From an uncultured Bacteroidota bacterium (GTDB taxonomy: Bacteria > Bacteroidota > Bacteroidia > Chitinophagales > Chitinophagaceae): a stretch of 7,512 nt of DNA. This document shows positions 1 to 5,783 of this stretch, piece by piece. The notes under the pieces were generated by a model. It saw only the letters and a program-made list of their open reading frames with translations. It was not told where the DNA came from and made no database searches. The position numbers and the translations under genes are program-made. Where the stretch lies: NCBI GenBank assembly GCA_946479055.1, contig CAMLEX010000223.1:1-7512 (forward strand), written 5' to 3'. Position 1 is the stretch's first letter. Each line of letters starts with the position of its first letter.

Positions 1-24
1 GGCTATAGCGCTGTAAGAAAGTTA

Positions 25-3000
25 ATGGCGAAGTGGGTGAATAAGCCCTATCATGCGGGATATGATAATAATAAGTTGGTGACTGAACAAGCTAAAAGTC
101 ATCTTTCAAAAATCGCCTTGGCACAGTGGGTTAGTAAAAGAACGTGGTTTTTTGCCGGCTGGTCGTTACTATTGTTGATCTGCGGAGCAATAGCAGGGCT
201 TAATCATTTTGACCCCGGTGTTTCCAGGCACCTGGCTATTGCACTCATGATCGCTTACTTTGTTTTTTTATTTATTTCATATAAGTATTCTCCTTTGGTA
301 GCTGCTGCAAAAGAAAGCTGGTGGGGGATAGGTACAGGAAATTTATTTAATATAGTTGTCAGCAATCCTGTAAAGATTTTATTATCAGTGAGCCTGCTGG
401 CTTTATTTTTATTTATCGATATTGGCTTTGCAATTGTCTTTCTCAATTTCCTGATTTTTAATGAAGCCTTTCTCTGTATTAATTATGGTATCGCGGGGTT
501 GTCAGCCGGCAGTAAAAAAAATGCAACTTTTTTTGGAGCGACCGGTGTTGCTTATCTCTTATTTTTTGTATTGAATCTATTTTATGCGCCTTATATTTTT
601 AAGTTCCTGCTGAATATGCCGCAGGCAATGTATGTCGCAGGGTATCTATTGTTTGCAATAGCCATCGCTTACCTGATCGTACGGTTGCTGCCACAATATA
701 ATGGCCGTAAAAGAACGACCATAGGTTTGGCTACTGCTGTCGGTGTATTTGCTATTGCTTTTTTCTTTTTCCCTAAAGAAAGAATCATAGATAAAGCGGC
801 TATGACAAAATACCGGATCGATGTATTGACCACGCCAGTTGATGAAGCTATTACTTCGGCTTACGAAGAAGGAAAGACCTATGAACCTGTTATCAGGGCT
901 GCACAGAACCAGTGGTTCATCAATACATTTATTTATGAAGAAAATAATCCGGGTGTCCAATCAGCAGGCTTTCAGTTGCTGCCGCATGCTCCACAGAATA
1001 AAGGAGCGAAGTATAATGCACAGGCAACCGATCTTGTGACCAGCCGTTTTCTGATTGCCGAACATGGTAAATGGTCTGTACTGCTCTATGTGCTTATATT
1101 ATTATTGCCAATCATTATGCTGGCTTCATTTTACAAATTATATCCTGATTTTACCAACCGGATCAATACCCATTACCCAACTATTACAGCCGGGTTTTCT
1201 GTATTGAATTATTTACTTATTACGGCTCTACTTGTTATTTTGGCGTCCACGGGTCGCTATATTTTCTTTGGACAGGATCTTCCATTTGGAAGCATATTAA
1301 GTACACAATCCATCTTATTTCCCTGCATACTTATTTTAGCCGTTGTTGTACTATTTAAAAATATTCCGCAGGAACATTATTCAAACAGGAAGAAAATTAT
1401 TCCGGGTTCGATTGTTTTTTTACTGCTTACTGCCTTATTGTTTTTCTTCAAGCCTGTATTCAATACGAATAAGGAGTTTGCTGTCGGAAACCTGGCAAAA
1501 GAGATGGATGCTTATGTCCGTTTGCGACTACAGCCTGTACTTGATTATTTTGATACTTCTGCTGCTACTAAAAAATTTCCGCTTACCAAAAAGGATGAGT
1601 TGTTCAGCGACTCCATACGTCAGCTCATAGCCACAGGAACAATGAATGGAGACAACAAATTTTTCACGACTGAAATAAACGCTTATGCCCGGTCAGGTTT
1701 TTCTCGCCATCTCGATCAGCGTCGTATGTTATATCTTGATCTGTATTCGGGAACTCCGCAACTAGCCGTGAACGAGAATTATTTCAGGGTAGAACCGCCA
1801 CCTCATCTGCAACAACTATGGACTGGAAATGTGTACAGTGATACAATTTTTTACAATGTTTCATTGTGGAATGCAAAGGATGGTTCAGTTATTACAAAGC
1901 GCATACATGGGTTTGACAATGGCCCTGGTATTTTTATAAATGAGGAATTGCAACTCAGTTTCCGGTCAGGTGATCAGGCTAATGGATTGTACCTTATTAA
2001 CAGATCTGGGTCGGCCTTACGGCTAAAGAAACAAGAAGAAAGTGTGATGCTAGAGAAAAATGGAAACTTTAAATTAGGTAATCCCTGCAGGCTACTTATT
2101 ACTGATTCGCTGTTGCAAAATGAACAGGTATTAACTGTAGAGCCGGATGCTTTTATGAAAAACTATTATGTAAACGGAAGCAGGTTCTATGTTTATCCAA
2201 TGAAGAGTGAGTTTGTATGGGCAAGAAATTTTGCAGAAGCTGTTTCGTCTGATTATACTGCGGCAGGAGAGAAGAACAGGAATGCTGTTGTTTCATTTGA
2301 TTTTGAAGTCATGGATTCGCTTTCTGCCAAAATTCAATGGATGATGGCTAGAGATACGGCGTATAAAAAAGATGCAGAGTATGGTATTTGCGTTGCCGAT
2401 GGCAATGGCAGAATAATAGCTTTGACGGATTTTATAAAGGGATTTAACCGTCCCGATCCGAATGATAAAGCAGCTTTTAATAAGGTCGTTGTTGGTGAAA
2501 ATGGTTTTGTATCCCAATCGTTATTGAGAAAGCAGGTTGGTAATTTAAACCTGCTCCGTATGAATCCAGGGCCGGGCTCTACCTTCAAACCTATTGTCTT
2601 TTCAGCTATTGCATCGCAATTAAACTGGAACTGGAATGATTTTGCCGCGGAAGGATTTTCAGAAAAACAAACTTATTATGGTGGTGAAAAAGTTCCTGAA
2701 TATGATTTTGAGAAAGATAATGGACGCATCAAAACTGTAAGTGATTATTTGAAATATTCAGATAATTATTACCACTCCAATGTATTGTTACTTGGCTCTT
2801 ATCCAAAACAGGATCCCTTAAATATCTTAGCGGATCATTTTGTAGAAAAAAAGCCGGGCACCGGTTTACATTGGCCATACTTTACGTATACAGGAAAACA
2901 GTATTGGCTCAATGGATTTAGAAACTGGCCGGGATACGCAAAAGGAAAAGCCAATTTTGGATTAGATAGTTCATTTACAACTGTTGGACTTTTTAATAAT

Positions 3001-3708
3001 TATGGTATCTATACACATGAGGCCAATAAAAGTTTTGATATGTTCGCTTCAGCTTATGATTCATCCCTTTTTTTAAATGCATATCGCAAGTCAGGATTTA
3101 TTTTACCCGAGTATGGATTATTTGATCAGCGCGGTTCTACTATAGATCATCGCATTCCTTATGATCTGTTCACAAGTTGTTTTCGTGGTCATGTAAAAGG
3201 CAGTAGTCAGGTAATGGTATCACCCGTTAAAATGGTAGAAGCCTTTGGTAAAATGATAAGCCAGAGCAGGAACTATAGTTTAACACTCAATCCTTATTCT
3301 ACTACTTCTTCATTTTTATCTTTTGATGTTGCTAATAGTATTCCGTACAATCACTATCTATCTATCATAAGGGAAAGTGTTTTTACAGGAATGAGAGAAG
3401 CATTGTTTAATGGTACAGCGGCAAGGTTGGGTAGCATGTTGAAGGATGGTGAGCCGTATTACTATTATGCCAAAACAGGAACTACCGGCGACGATGAAAT
3501 AAAAACCAAATCAAAATTGCTGGCTGTAATTATTTCTTCGAAAGATGTGACTCATCCTGATTTTAATTTCCGAAAGAATAAGTTTTATACTGTCTATTTC
3601 ACTTCACAGAATGGTCCGGCTAAACAGAATGAAGAGTTTCAGGCCGAAGTGATCAGGTATTTACAGGAGACATTGGTTTTTAATCGCTATATGCAAACGG
3701 ATAAATAG
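25..3708 (+). CDS. SEDS (FtsW/RodA-like) glycosyltransferase fused to a class B-like penicillin-binding transpeptidase
   Basis: This is probably a bifunctional cell-wall synthase in the inner membrane: the SEDS part would polymerise glycan from lipid II and the PBP part would crosslink stem peptides. Hydrophobic segments fall near residues 41-58, 68-86, 118-134, 135-152, 168-188, 200-222, 232-249, 351-371, 389-410 and 427-445. That is ten, with a long loop (250-350) between the seventh and eighth, as in SEDS proteins. The loop ends in ATD (Asp336) followed by FLIAEHG, which aligns with the FtsW/RodA catalytic HTDF...EELG region. DLPF (418-421) resembles the PFxSYGGS motif but is degenerate. 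A further membrane segment (459-476) places the rest outside. The transpeptidase motifs are Ser852-xx-Lys855 (in GSTFKP), Ser912-Asp-Asn914 and Lys1150-Thr-Gly. Residues 480-770 lack the usual class B RGxIxDRNG motif. The frame is open to the left edge with no in-frame stop before ATG25, so an upstream start is possible. ATG25 leaves a 40-residue cytoplasmic tail, enough for a complete SEDS fold. The PBP part is certain; the SEDS part is likely. Confidence 0.88.
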   Translation: MAKWVNKPYHAGYDNNKLVTEQAKSHLSKIALAQWVSKRTWFFAGWSLLLLICGAIAGLNHFDPGVSRHLAIALMIAYFVFLFISYKYSPLVAAAKESWWGIGTGNLFNIVVSNPVKILLSVSLLALFLFIDIGFAIVFLNFLIFNEAFLCINYGIAGLSAGSKKNATFFGATGVAYLLFFVLNLFYAPYIFKFLLNMPQAMYVAGYLLFAIAIAYLIVRLLPQYNGRKRTTIGLATAVGVFAIAFFFFPKERIIDKAAMTKYRIDVLTTPVDEAITSAYEEGKTYEPVIRAAQNQWFINTFIYEENNPGVQSAGFQLLPHAPQNKGAKYNAQATDLVTSRFLIAEHGKWSVLLYVLILLLPIIMLASFYKLYPDFTNRINTHYPTITAGFSVLNYLLITALLVILASTGRYIFFGQDLPFGSILSTQSILFPCILILAVVVLFKNIPQEHYSNRKKIIPGSIVFLLLTALLFFFKPVFNTNKEFAVGNLAKEMDAYVRLRLQPVLDYFDTSAATKKFPLTKKDELFSDSIRQLIATGTMNGDNKFFTTEINAYARSGFSRHLDQRRMLYLDLYSGTPQLAVNENYFRVEPPPHLQQLWTGNVYSDTIFYNVSLWNAKDGSVITKRIHGFDNGPGIFINEELQLSFRSGDQANGLYLINRSGSALRLKKQEESVMLEKNGNFKLGNPCRLLITDSLLQNEQVLTVEPDAFMKNYYVNGSRFYVYPMKSEFVWARNFAEAVSSDYTAAGEKNRNAVVSFDFEVMDSLSAKIQWMMARDTAYKKDAEYGICVADGNGRIIALTDFIKGFNRPDPNDKAAFNKVVVGENGFVSQSLLRKQVGNLNLLRMNPGPGSTFKPIVFSAIASQLNWNWNDFAAEGFSEKQTYYGGEKVPEYDFEKDNGRIKTVSDYLKYSDNYYHSNVLLLGSYPKQDPLNILADHFVEKKPGTGLHWPYFTYTGKQYWLNGFRNWPGYAKGKANFGLDSSFTTVGLFNNYGIYTHEANKSFDMFASAYDSSLFLNAYRKSGFILPEYGLFDQRGSTIDHRIPYDLFTSCFRGHVKGSSQVMVSPVKMVEAFGKMISQSRNYSLTLNPYSTTSSFLSFDVANSIPYNHYLSIIRESVFTGMREALFNGTAARLGSMLKDGEPYYYYAKTGTTGDDEIKTKSKLLAVIISSKDVTHPDFNFRKNKFYTVYFTSQNGPAKQNEEFQAEVIRYLQETLVFNRYMQTDK

Positions 3709-3713
3709 AATAA

Positions 3714-3735
3714 GGCAGCTGTAAAAACAACTGCC
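3714..3735 (+). terminator. Imperfect hairpin after the SEDS-PBP gene
   Basis: GGCAGCTGT (3714-3722) can pair with ACAACTGCC (3727-3735), giving eight pairs and one C-A mismatch around an A-rich loop. It begins six bases after the TAG stop at 3706-3708. No T-run follows directly, so it is not a textbook intrinsic terminator. Together with the next hairpin it may end or stabilise the transcript. Confidence 0.3.
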
Positions 3736-3743
3736 CTGCTACG

Positions 3744-3770
3744 AGCTTTTATTGCAAAACAATAAAAGCT
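3744..3770. terminator. Perfect 11-bp hairpin between convergent genes, possible bidirectional terminator
   Basis: AGCTTTTATTG (3744-3754) and CAATAAAAGCT (3760-3770) are exact inverted copies around a five-base loop (CAAAA). The hairpin lies between the convergent ends of the SEDS-PBP gene and the 109-residue gene, and its right arm overlaps the minus-strand stop codon (3769-3771). A T-run lies within the arm on either strand, but no separate T-tract follows in either direction. A terminator role for both genes therefore rests mainly on position and symmetry. Confidence 0.45.
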
Positions 3771-4098
3771 AATAGTTCTCTTCCATATATCCCGAAGGGG
3801 TACTGTCAGGACTGTACGTATTATTGGTATCGGCCTTGTATTCAACTAGCCTTCCGAATGTATCAGGAAGGTCTGTATGTTCCTGAACCATTAATTTACC
3901 TGTATTCATTTCTAAAGAAAATTCCGCATCCATTTCTGCAGGGGTTTTCAAATAGTTATTGATAGTTTGTTCCAGTGATAGGTTAGTGCTGGTTTTTTCA
4001 AATCCGAAGATTTTTTTTTCACGCAGACCAGCCACTTTTTTTCTCAATTCTGAAAAGGAAAACGGGGATTTCCTTTCCAGGGTTTCAGTTTGGTTCAT
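3769..4098 (-). CDS. Hypothetical protein, 109 residues
   Basis: I do not recognise the family. The protein has no signal peptide and no membrane segment, so it is probably cytoplasmic. The N-terminal half (residues 8-55) is charged and likely helical, with a Lys/Arg-rich stretch at about 19-33. The C-terminal part (from about 87) is rich in Asp, Asn, Ser, Thr and Pro and looks disordered, ending in an acidic and aromatic tail. The only long frame in 3769-4098 is this one, its codon use resembles its neighbours, and it ends at a hairpin; these support a real gene. It starts with ATG at 4098 and has no clear ribosome binding site. It follows the DinB-family gene on the same strand after a 148-base gap, so it could be cotranscribed with it or have its own promoter. 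TACTTTTT at 4115-4122 (minus) is only a weak -7 candidate, without a matching TTG upstream. Confidence 0.6.
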   Translation of the reverse strand: MNQTETLERKSPFSFSELRKKVAGLREKKIFGFEKTSTNLSLEQTINNYLKTPAEMDAEFSLEMNTGKLMVQEHTDLPDTFGRLVEYKADTNNTYSPDSTPSGYMEENY

Positions 4099-4246
4099 AT
4101 CGGCAAGTTTCAGAAAAAAGTAAAAAATTCATGCCGGAAATCGGCTATACAAAAGGGATATTGAAAATCATTCTGTTCAGAATATATTATGAGAACACAA
4201 AATGGTAGGGTTCTGGATGGGTAGTCAGGGAAGTGAAGAGATGGTA

Positions 4247-4711
4247 TTATTTTCCCCATTCCCACAGTCCCCATTTTACGGTGTCGGGTATTTTTTCGCC
4301 AGACTGTTTTAGGGTAAGTATTATGTTGCCACGATGATGCGACTCATGTGAAATAAAATAACCTAATAATGGAATAACTCCTTTTTTAAATCCCTTTACC
4401 TTCCCCGCATCGTCCCAACTACGGCTTAACAATAAGGAGATACCTTCTGCAGATTCCTCCAACGCTTTTATCAATACTTTTTTATCAACCGGAATATCCT
4501 TGTTCAATACTGTGTATTTTACAAAAATATCTTTTGCGCATATTTCCAGCCATTGCATCCGCACATTGTGTATATGAATCCATTGCTGAAAGATGTTTCG
4601 TCCGCCGCGGGTGCTTAACGTTTTTTGCATACCTGTATCACTGGTATTGTTTATCAGTAGCAGATTCATCCGGTGATGGATATCCCAGGTATCGAGAAGT
4701 TGTTCTTTCAA
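4247..4711 (-). CDS. DinB-family protein (putative metal-dependent four-helix-bundle enzyme)
   Basis: Its 154 residues match the usual DinB-like length. The family folds as a four-helix bundle that binds a divalent metal through three histidines; some members are thiol-dependent transferases, but the substrate of this one cannot be told. The candidate ligands are visible: an IHIHNVR segment with His46/His48 in the second helix, and SHESHHRGNI with His122 and His126 near the C-terminus. The tail WGLWEWGK is also one I associate with this family. There is no signal peptide, so it is cytoplasmic. The start chosen is TTG at 4711, giving an N-terminus (MKEQLLDTWDIHHR) that fits family members as I recall them. 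The next in-frame ATG is codon 15 and would remove part of the first helix. The frame is open upstream of the TTG but contains no ATG there. The gene begins about 30 bases downstream of a strong terminator, so the location of its promoter is unclear. Confidence 0.85.
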   Translation of the reverse strand: MKEQLLDTWDIHHRMNLLLINNTSDTGMQKTLSTRGGRNIFQQWIHIHNVRMQWLEICAKDIFVKYTVLNKDIPVDKKVLIKALEESAEGISLLLSRSWDDAGKVKGFKKGVIPLLGYFISHESHHRGNIILTLKQSGEKIPDTVKWGLWEWGK

Positions 4712-4740
4712 AACAGTAATTTCTGTAAGACAGTTTTGGT

Positions 4741-4775
4741 AAAAAAAATCCCTTCAGCAAAGTGAAGGGATTTTT
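4741..4775 (-). terminator. Intrinsic terminator of the DUF1573 operon
   Basis: AAAAATCCCTTCA (4744-4756) pairs perfectly with TGAAGGGATTTTT (4763-4775) over 13 bp with a six-base loop. Read on the minus strand, the hairpin is followed directly by a T-tract (complement of the A-run at 4741-4748). It lies 21 bases after the stop of the second DUF1573 gene. On the plus strand the hairpin also ends in five T, so some bidirectional activity is possible, but no gene on that strand would use it. Confidence 0.88.
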
Positions 4776-4796
4776 AAATATGATAAATAGAAATTA

Positions 4797-5207
4797 TTAT
4801 TTATTACCTGTTTTTTTTGAGGTATCATCATTAGCCACTACTTCGCCAACAATCTGAACTGTTTTGGGTTGTTCAATCCCTGCCAATTTGATATAAACAT
4901 CTTTTTTAAACGGGCCCATTGCTGCAGCGCTGTATTGCACTTTTAATTTTCCCGTAGCTCCAGGATTAATAGGCTTTTCAGGTTTTTCCGGAATAGTACA
5001 ACCACAACTGGCAGAAGCATTTTCTACAACAATAGGTTTATCACTGGTATTCTTTATTTCAAAAAAATAAGTAACAGGTGTTCCCTGTTTTATTTTTCCA
5101 AAATCATGTTTCTCTGTATTGAATTTTACAACATCATCAGATTTAGTTTGAGCCATTGCAGCCAGGCCAAAAACCAGTGCGGAGGCAAAAAGAACAATTT
5201 TCTTCAT
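4797..5207 (-). CDS. Exported DUF1573-domain protein (second gene of a tandem pair)
   Basis: This is a 136-residue secreted or periplasmic protein. The N-terminus is a signal peptide (MKKIVLFASALVFGLAAMA) with a likely signal peptidase I site at Ala19-Gln20; there is no lipobox Cys. The remainder is one DUF1573 domain, an immunoglobulin-like beta-sandwich common in Bacteroidota. Its hallmarks are HDFGKIKQG (34-42), FEIKNTSDKP (49-58), the signature SCGCT with Cys68 and Cys70 (67-71), and NPGATGKLKV (81-90). The molecular role of the family is unknown; the CxC pair suggests a disulfide or metal site, which is inference. ATG5207 is the only sensible start because it opens the signal peptide. 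The gene lies 12 bases after the stop of its paralogue and ends at a strong terminator, so the two form an operon. The C-terminal tail is short, polar and lysine-rich. Confidence 0.9.
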   Translation of the reverse strand: MKKIVLFASALVFGLAAMAQTKSDDVVKFNTEKHDFGKIKQGTPVTYFFEIKNTSDKPIVVENASASCGCTIPEKPEKPINPGATGKLKVQYSAAAMGPFKKDVYIKLAGIEQPKTVQIVGEVVANDDTSKKTGNK

Positions 5208-5219
5208 TGTGGTATAATT

Positions 5220-5660
5220 TTAAAGTGTTTGTTTTTTTAAAAATTGAACAGAAGCATTGGGGGGAGCAGAACCTTCAGGAGCTTTCCACACAGTGCCTTT
5301 GATTTTCATTTGTTTGGTTTGATTAGTATTATAGGTAATGGTAATTGACTTGTCAAAATAACCTTCAGTGGCCGCATTATAGCCCACTTTTATAGTACCG
5401 GTTGCGCCGGGAGCTATTGCATCATGGCTCCACTCAGGCGTAGTACATCCACAAGATGCCTGAACATTGTCCAATTTTAAAGGCTGTGAACTGGTGTTAA
5501 TGATCTCAAAATTGTGATAAACTGGCTTTCCCTGGGGAATTTTGTCAAAATCATATTCAGTTTCTTTAAGTTTGAGAACATCCTCTGCAGTGGAATTACC
5601 CTGTGCTCCGGCAAAAAAGAAGGCCGCCAGCATAATAATAAGGGTAGACATTTTTTTCAT
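5220..5660 (-). CDS. Exported DUF1573-domain protein (first gene of a tandem pair)
   Basis: This 146-residue secreted or periplasmic protein is paralogous to its downstream neighbour. The signal peptide (MKKMSTLIIMLAAFFFAGA) ends at a likely Ala19-Gln20 site, the same place as in the paralogue. The DUF1573 domain shows YDFDKIPQG (36-44), FEIINTSSQP (51-60), the SCGCT signature with Cys70 and Cys72, and APGATGTIKV (83-92). The tail after about 125 is Pro/Ala/Ser-rich. The frame stays open upstream to an ATG at 5783, but that start would put a 41-residue non-hydrophobic extension with several Cys before the signal peptide. The promoter at 5681-5712 also lies inside that extension, so ATG5660 is chosen. 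A second Met three codons in (5651) is a lesser alternative. Function unknown. Confidence 0.9.
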   Translation of the reverse strand: MKKMSTLIIMLAAFFFAGAQGNSTAEDVLKLKETEYDFDKIPQGKPVYHNFEIINTSSQPLKLDNVQASCGCTTPEWSHDAIAPGATGTIKVGYNAATEGYFDKSITITYNTNQTKQMKIKGTVWKAPEGSAPPNASVQFLKKQTL

Positions 5661-5680
5661 AAATAGCTGTTTAAAAGGTT

Positions 5681-5712
5681 CAAATTTACAGGTAAAGATG
5701 GAAGATTGCAAA
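5681..5712 (-). promoter_or_regulatory. Bacteroidota-type promoter of the DUF1573 operon
   Basis: On the minus strand, TTTG (5709-5712) is followed after 20 bases by TAAATTTG (5681-5688). The second element is an exact match to the Bacteroidota -7 consensus TAnnTTTG, and the spacing to the -33 element is right. The predicted transcript start is near 5674-5678, giving a leader of roughly 15 bases before ATG5660. This also argues against the longer frame starting at 5783. Confidence 0.75.
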
Positions 5713-5723
5713 CAATGGTTGCA
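5707..5723. repeat. Small imperfect palindrome over the -33 element of the DUF1573 promoter
   Basis: TGCAAAC (5707-5713) and GGTTGCA (5717-5723) form an inverted repeat with one mismatch and a three-base centre. It covers the -33 TTTG of the leftward promoter, which is where an operator could sit. It is short enough to be chance. Confidence 0.2.
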
Positions 5724-5771
5724 GCCCGGTAATGGCAATTTTTTGAGAAGACACAAATGGTCGTAATCTCC

Positions 5772-5779
5772 TATTTTTG
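5772..5779 (+). promoter_or_regulatory. -7 promoter box before the E1 fusion gene
   Basis: TATTTTTG matches TAnnTTTG exactly and lies just before the dehydrogenase gene. No TTG is found at the right distance upstream; the nearest, at 5743-5745, is about six bases too far. If it is active, transcription would begin near 5784-5787, so ATG5784 would be leaderless or nearly so, and the in-frame ATG5808 would have a leader of about 20 bases. Confidence 0.5.
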
Positions 5780-5783
5780 CCAC

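Noticed and set aside
2..16. Possible end of an upstream gene (AIAL, stop at 14-16)
   Set aside because: Only four codons are visible, so it cannot be supported as a feature; it is noted in the start-site finding.
255..960. Minus-strand open frames at 255-446 and 646-960, and a plus-strand one at 839-1039
   Set aside because: They lie wholly within the SEDS half of the fusion gene in other frames, and their products show no recognisable domain.
1343..2588. Open frames at 1343-1630 (plus) and at 2293-2517 and 2334-2588 (minus)
   Set aside because: They are shadows of the fusion gene, which has clear motifs in its own frame across this region.
4170..4183. Inverted repeat ATTCTG-TT-CAGAAT in the spacer between the DinB-family gene and the 109-residue gene
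   Set aside because: The two-base loop is too small for a stable hairpin, there is no T-run, and it is not placed at a recognisable promoter; chance is likely.
4534..4719. Plus-strand open frame opposite the DinB-family gene
   Set aside because: It is antisense to a well-supported gene and has no family features.
5542..5766. Plus-strand open frame over the start of the DUF1573 operon
   Set aside because: It is antisense to the signal peptide and covers the promoter region, and its product has no recognisable features.
5661..5783. N-terminal extension of the first DUF1573 protein to an ATG at 5783
   Set aside because: It would precede a clear signal peptide and would contain the operon's promoter, so the shorter start at 5660 is preferred.
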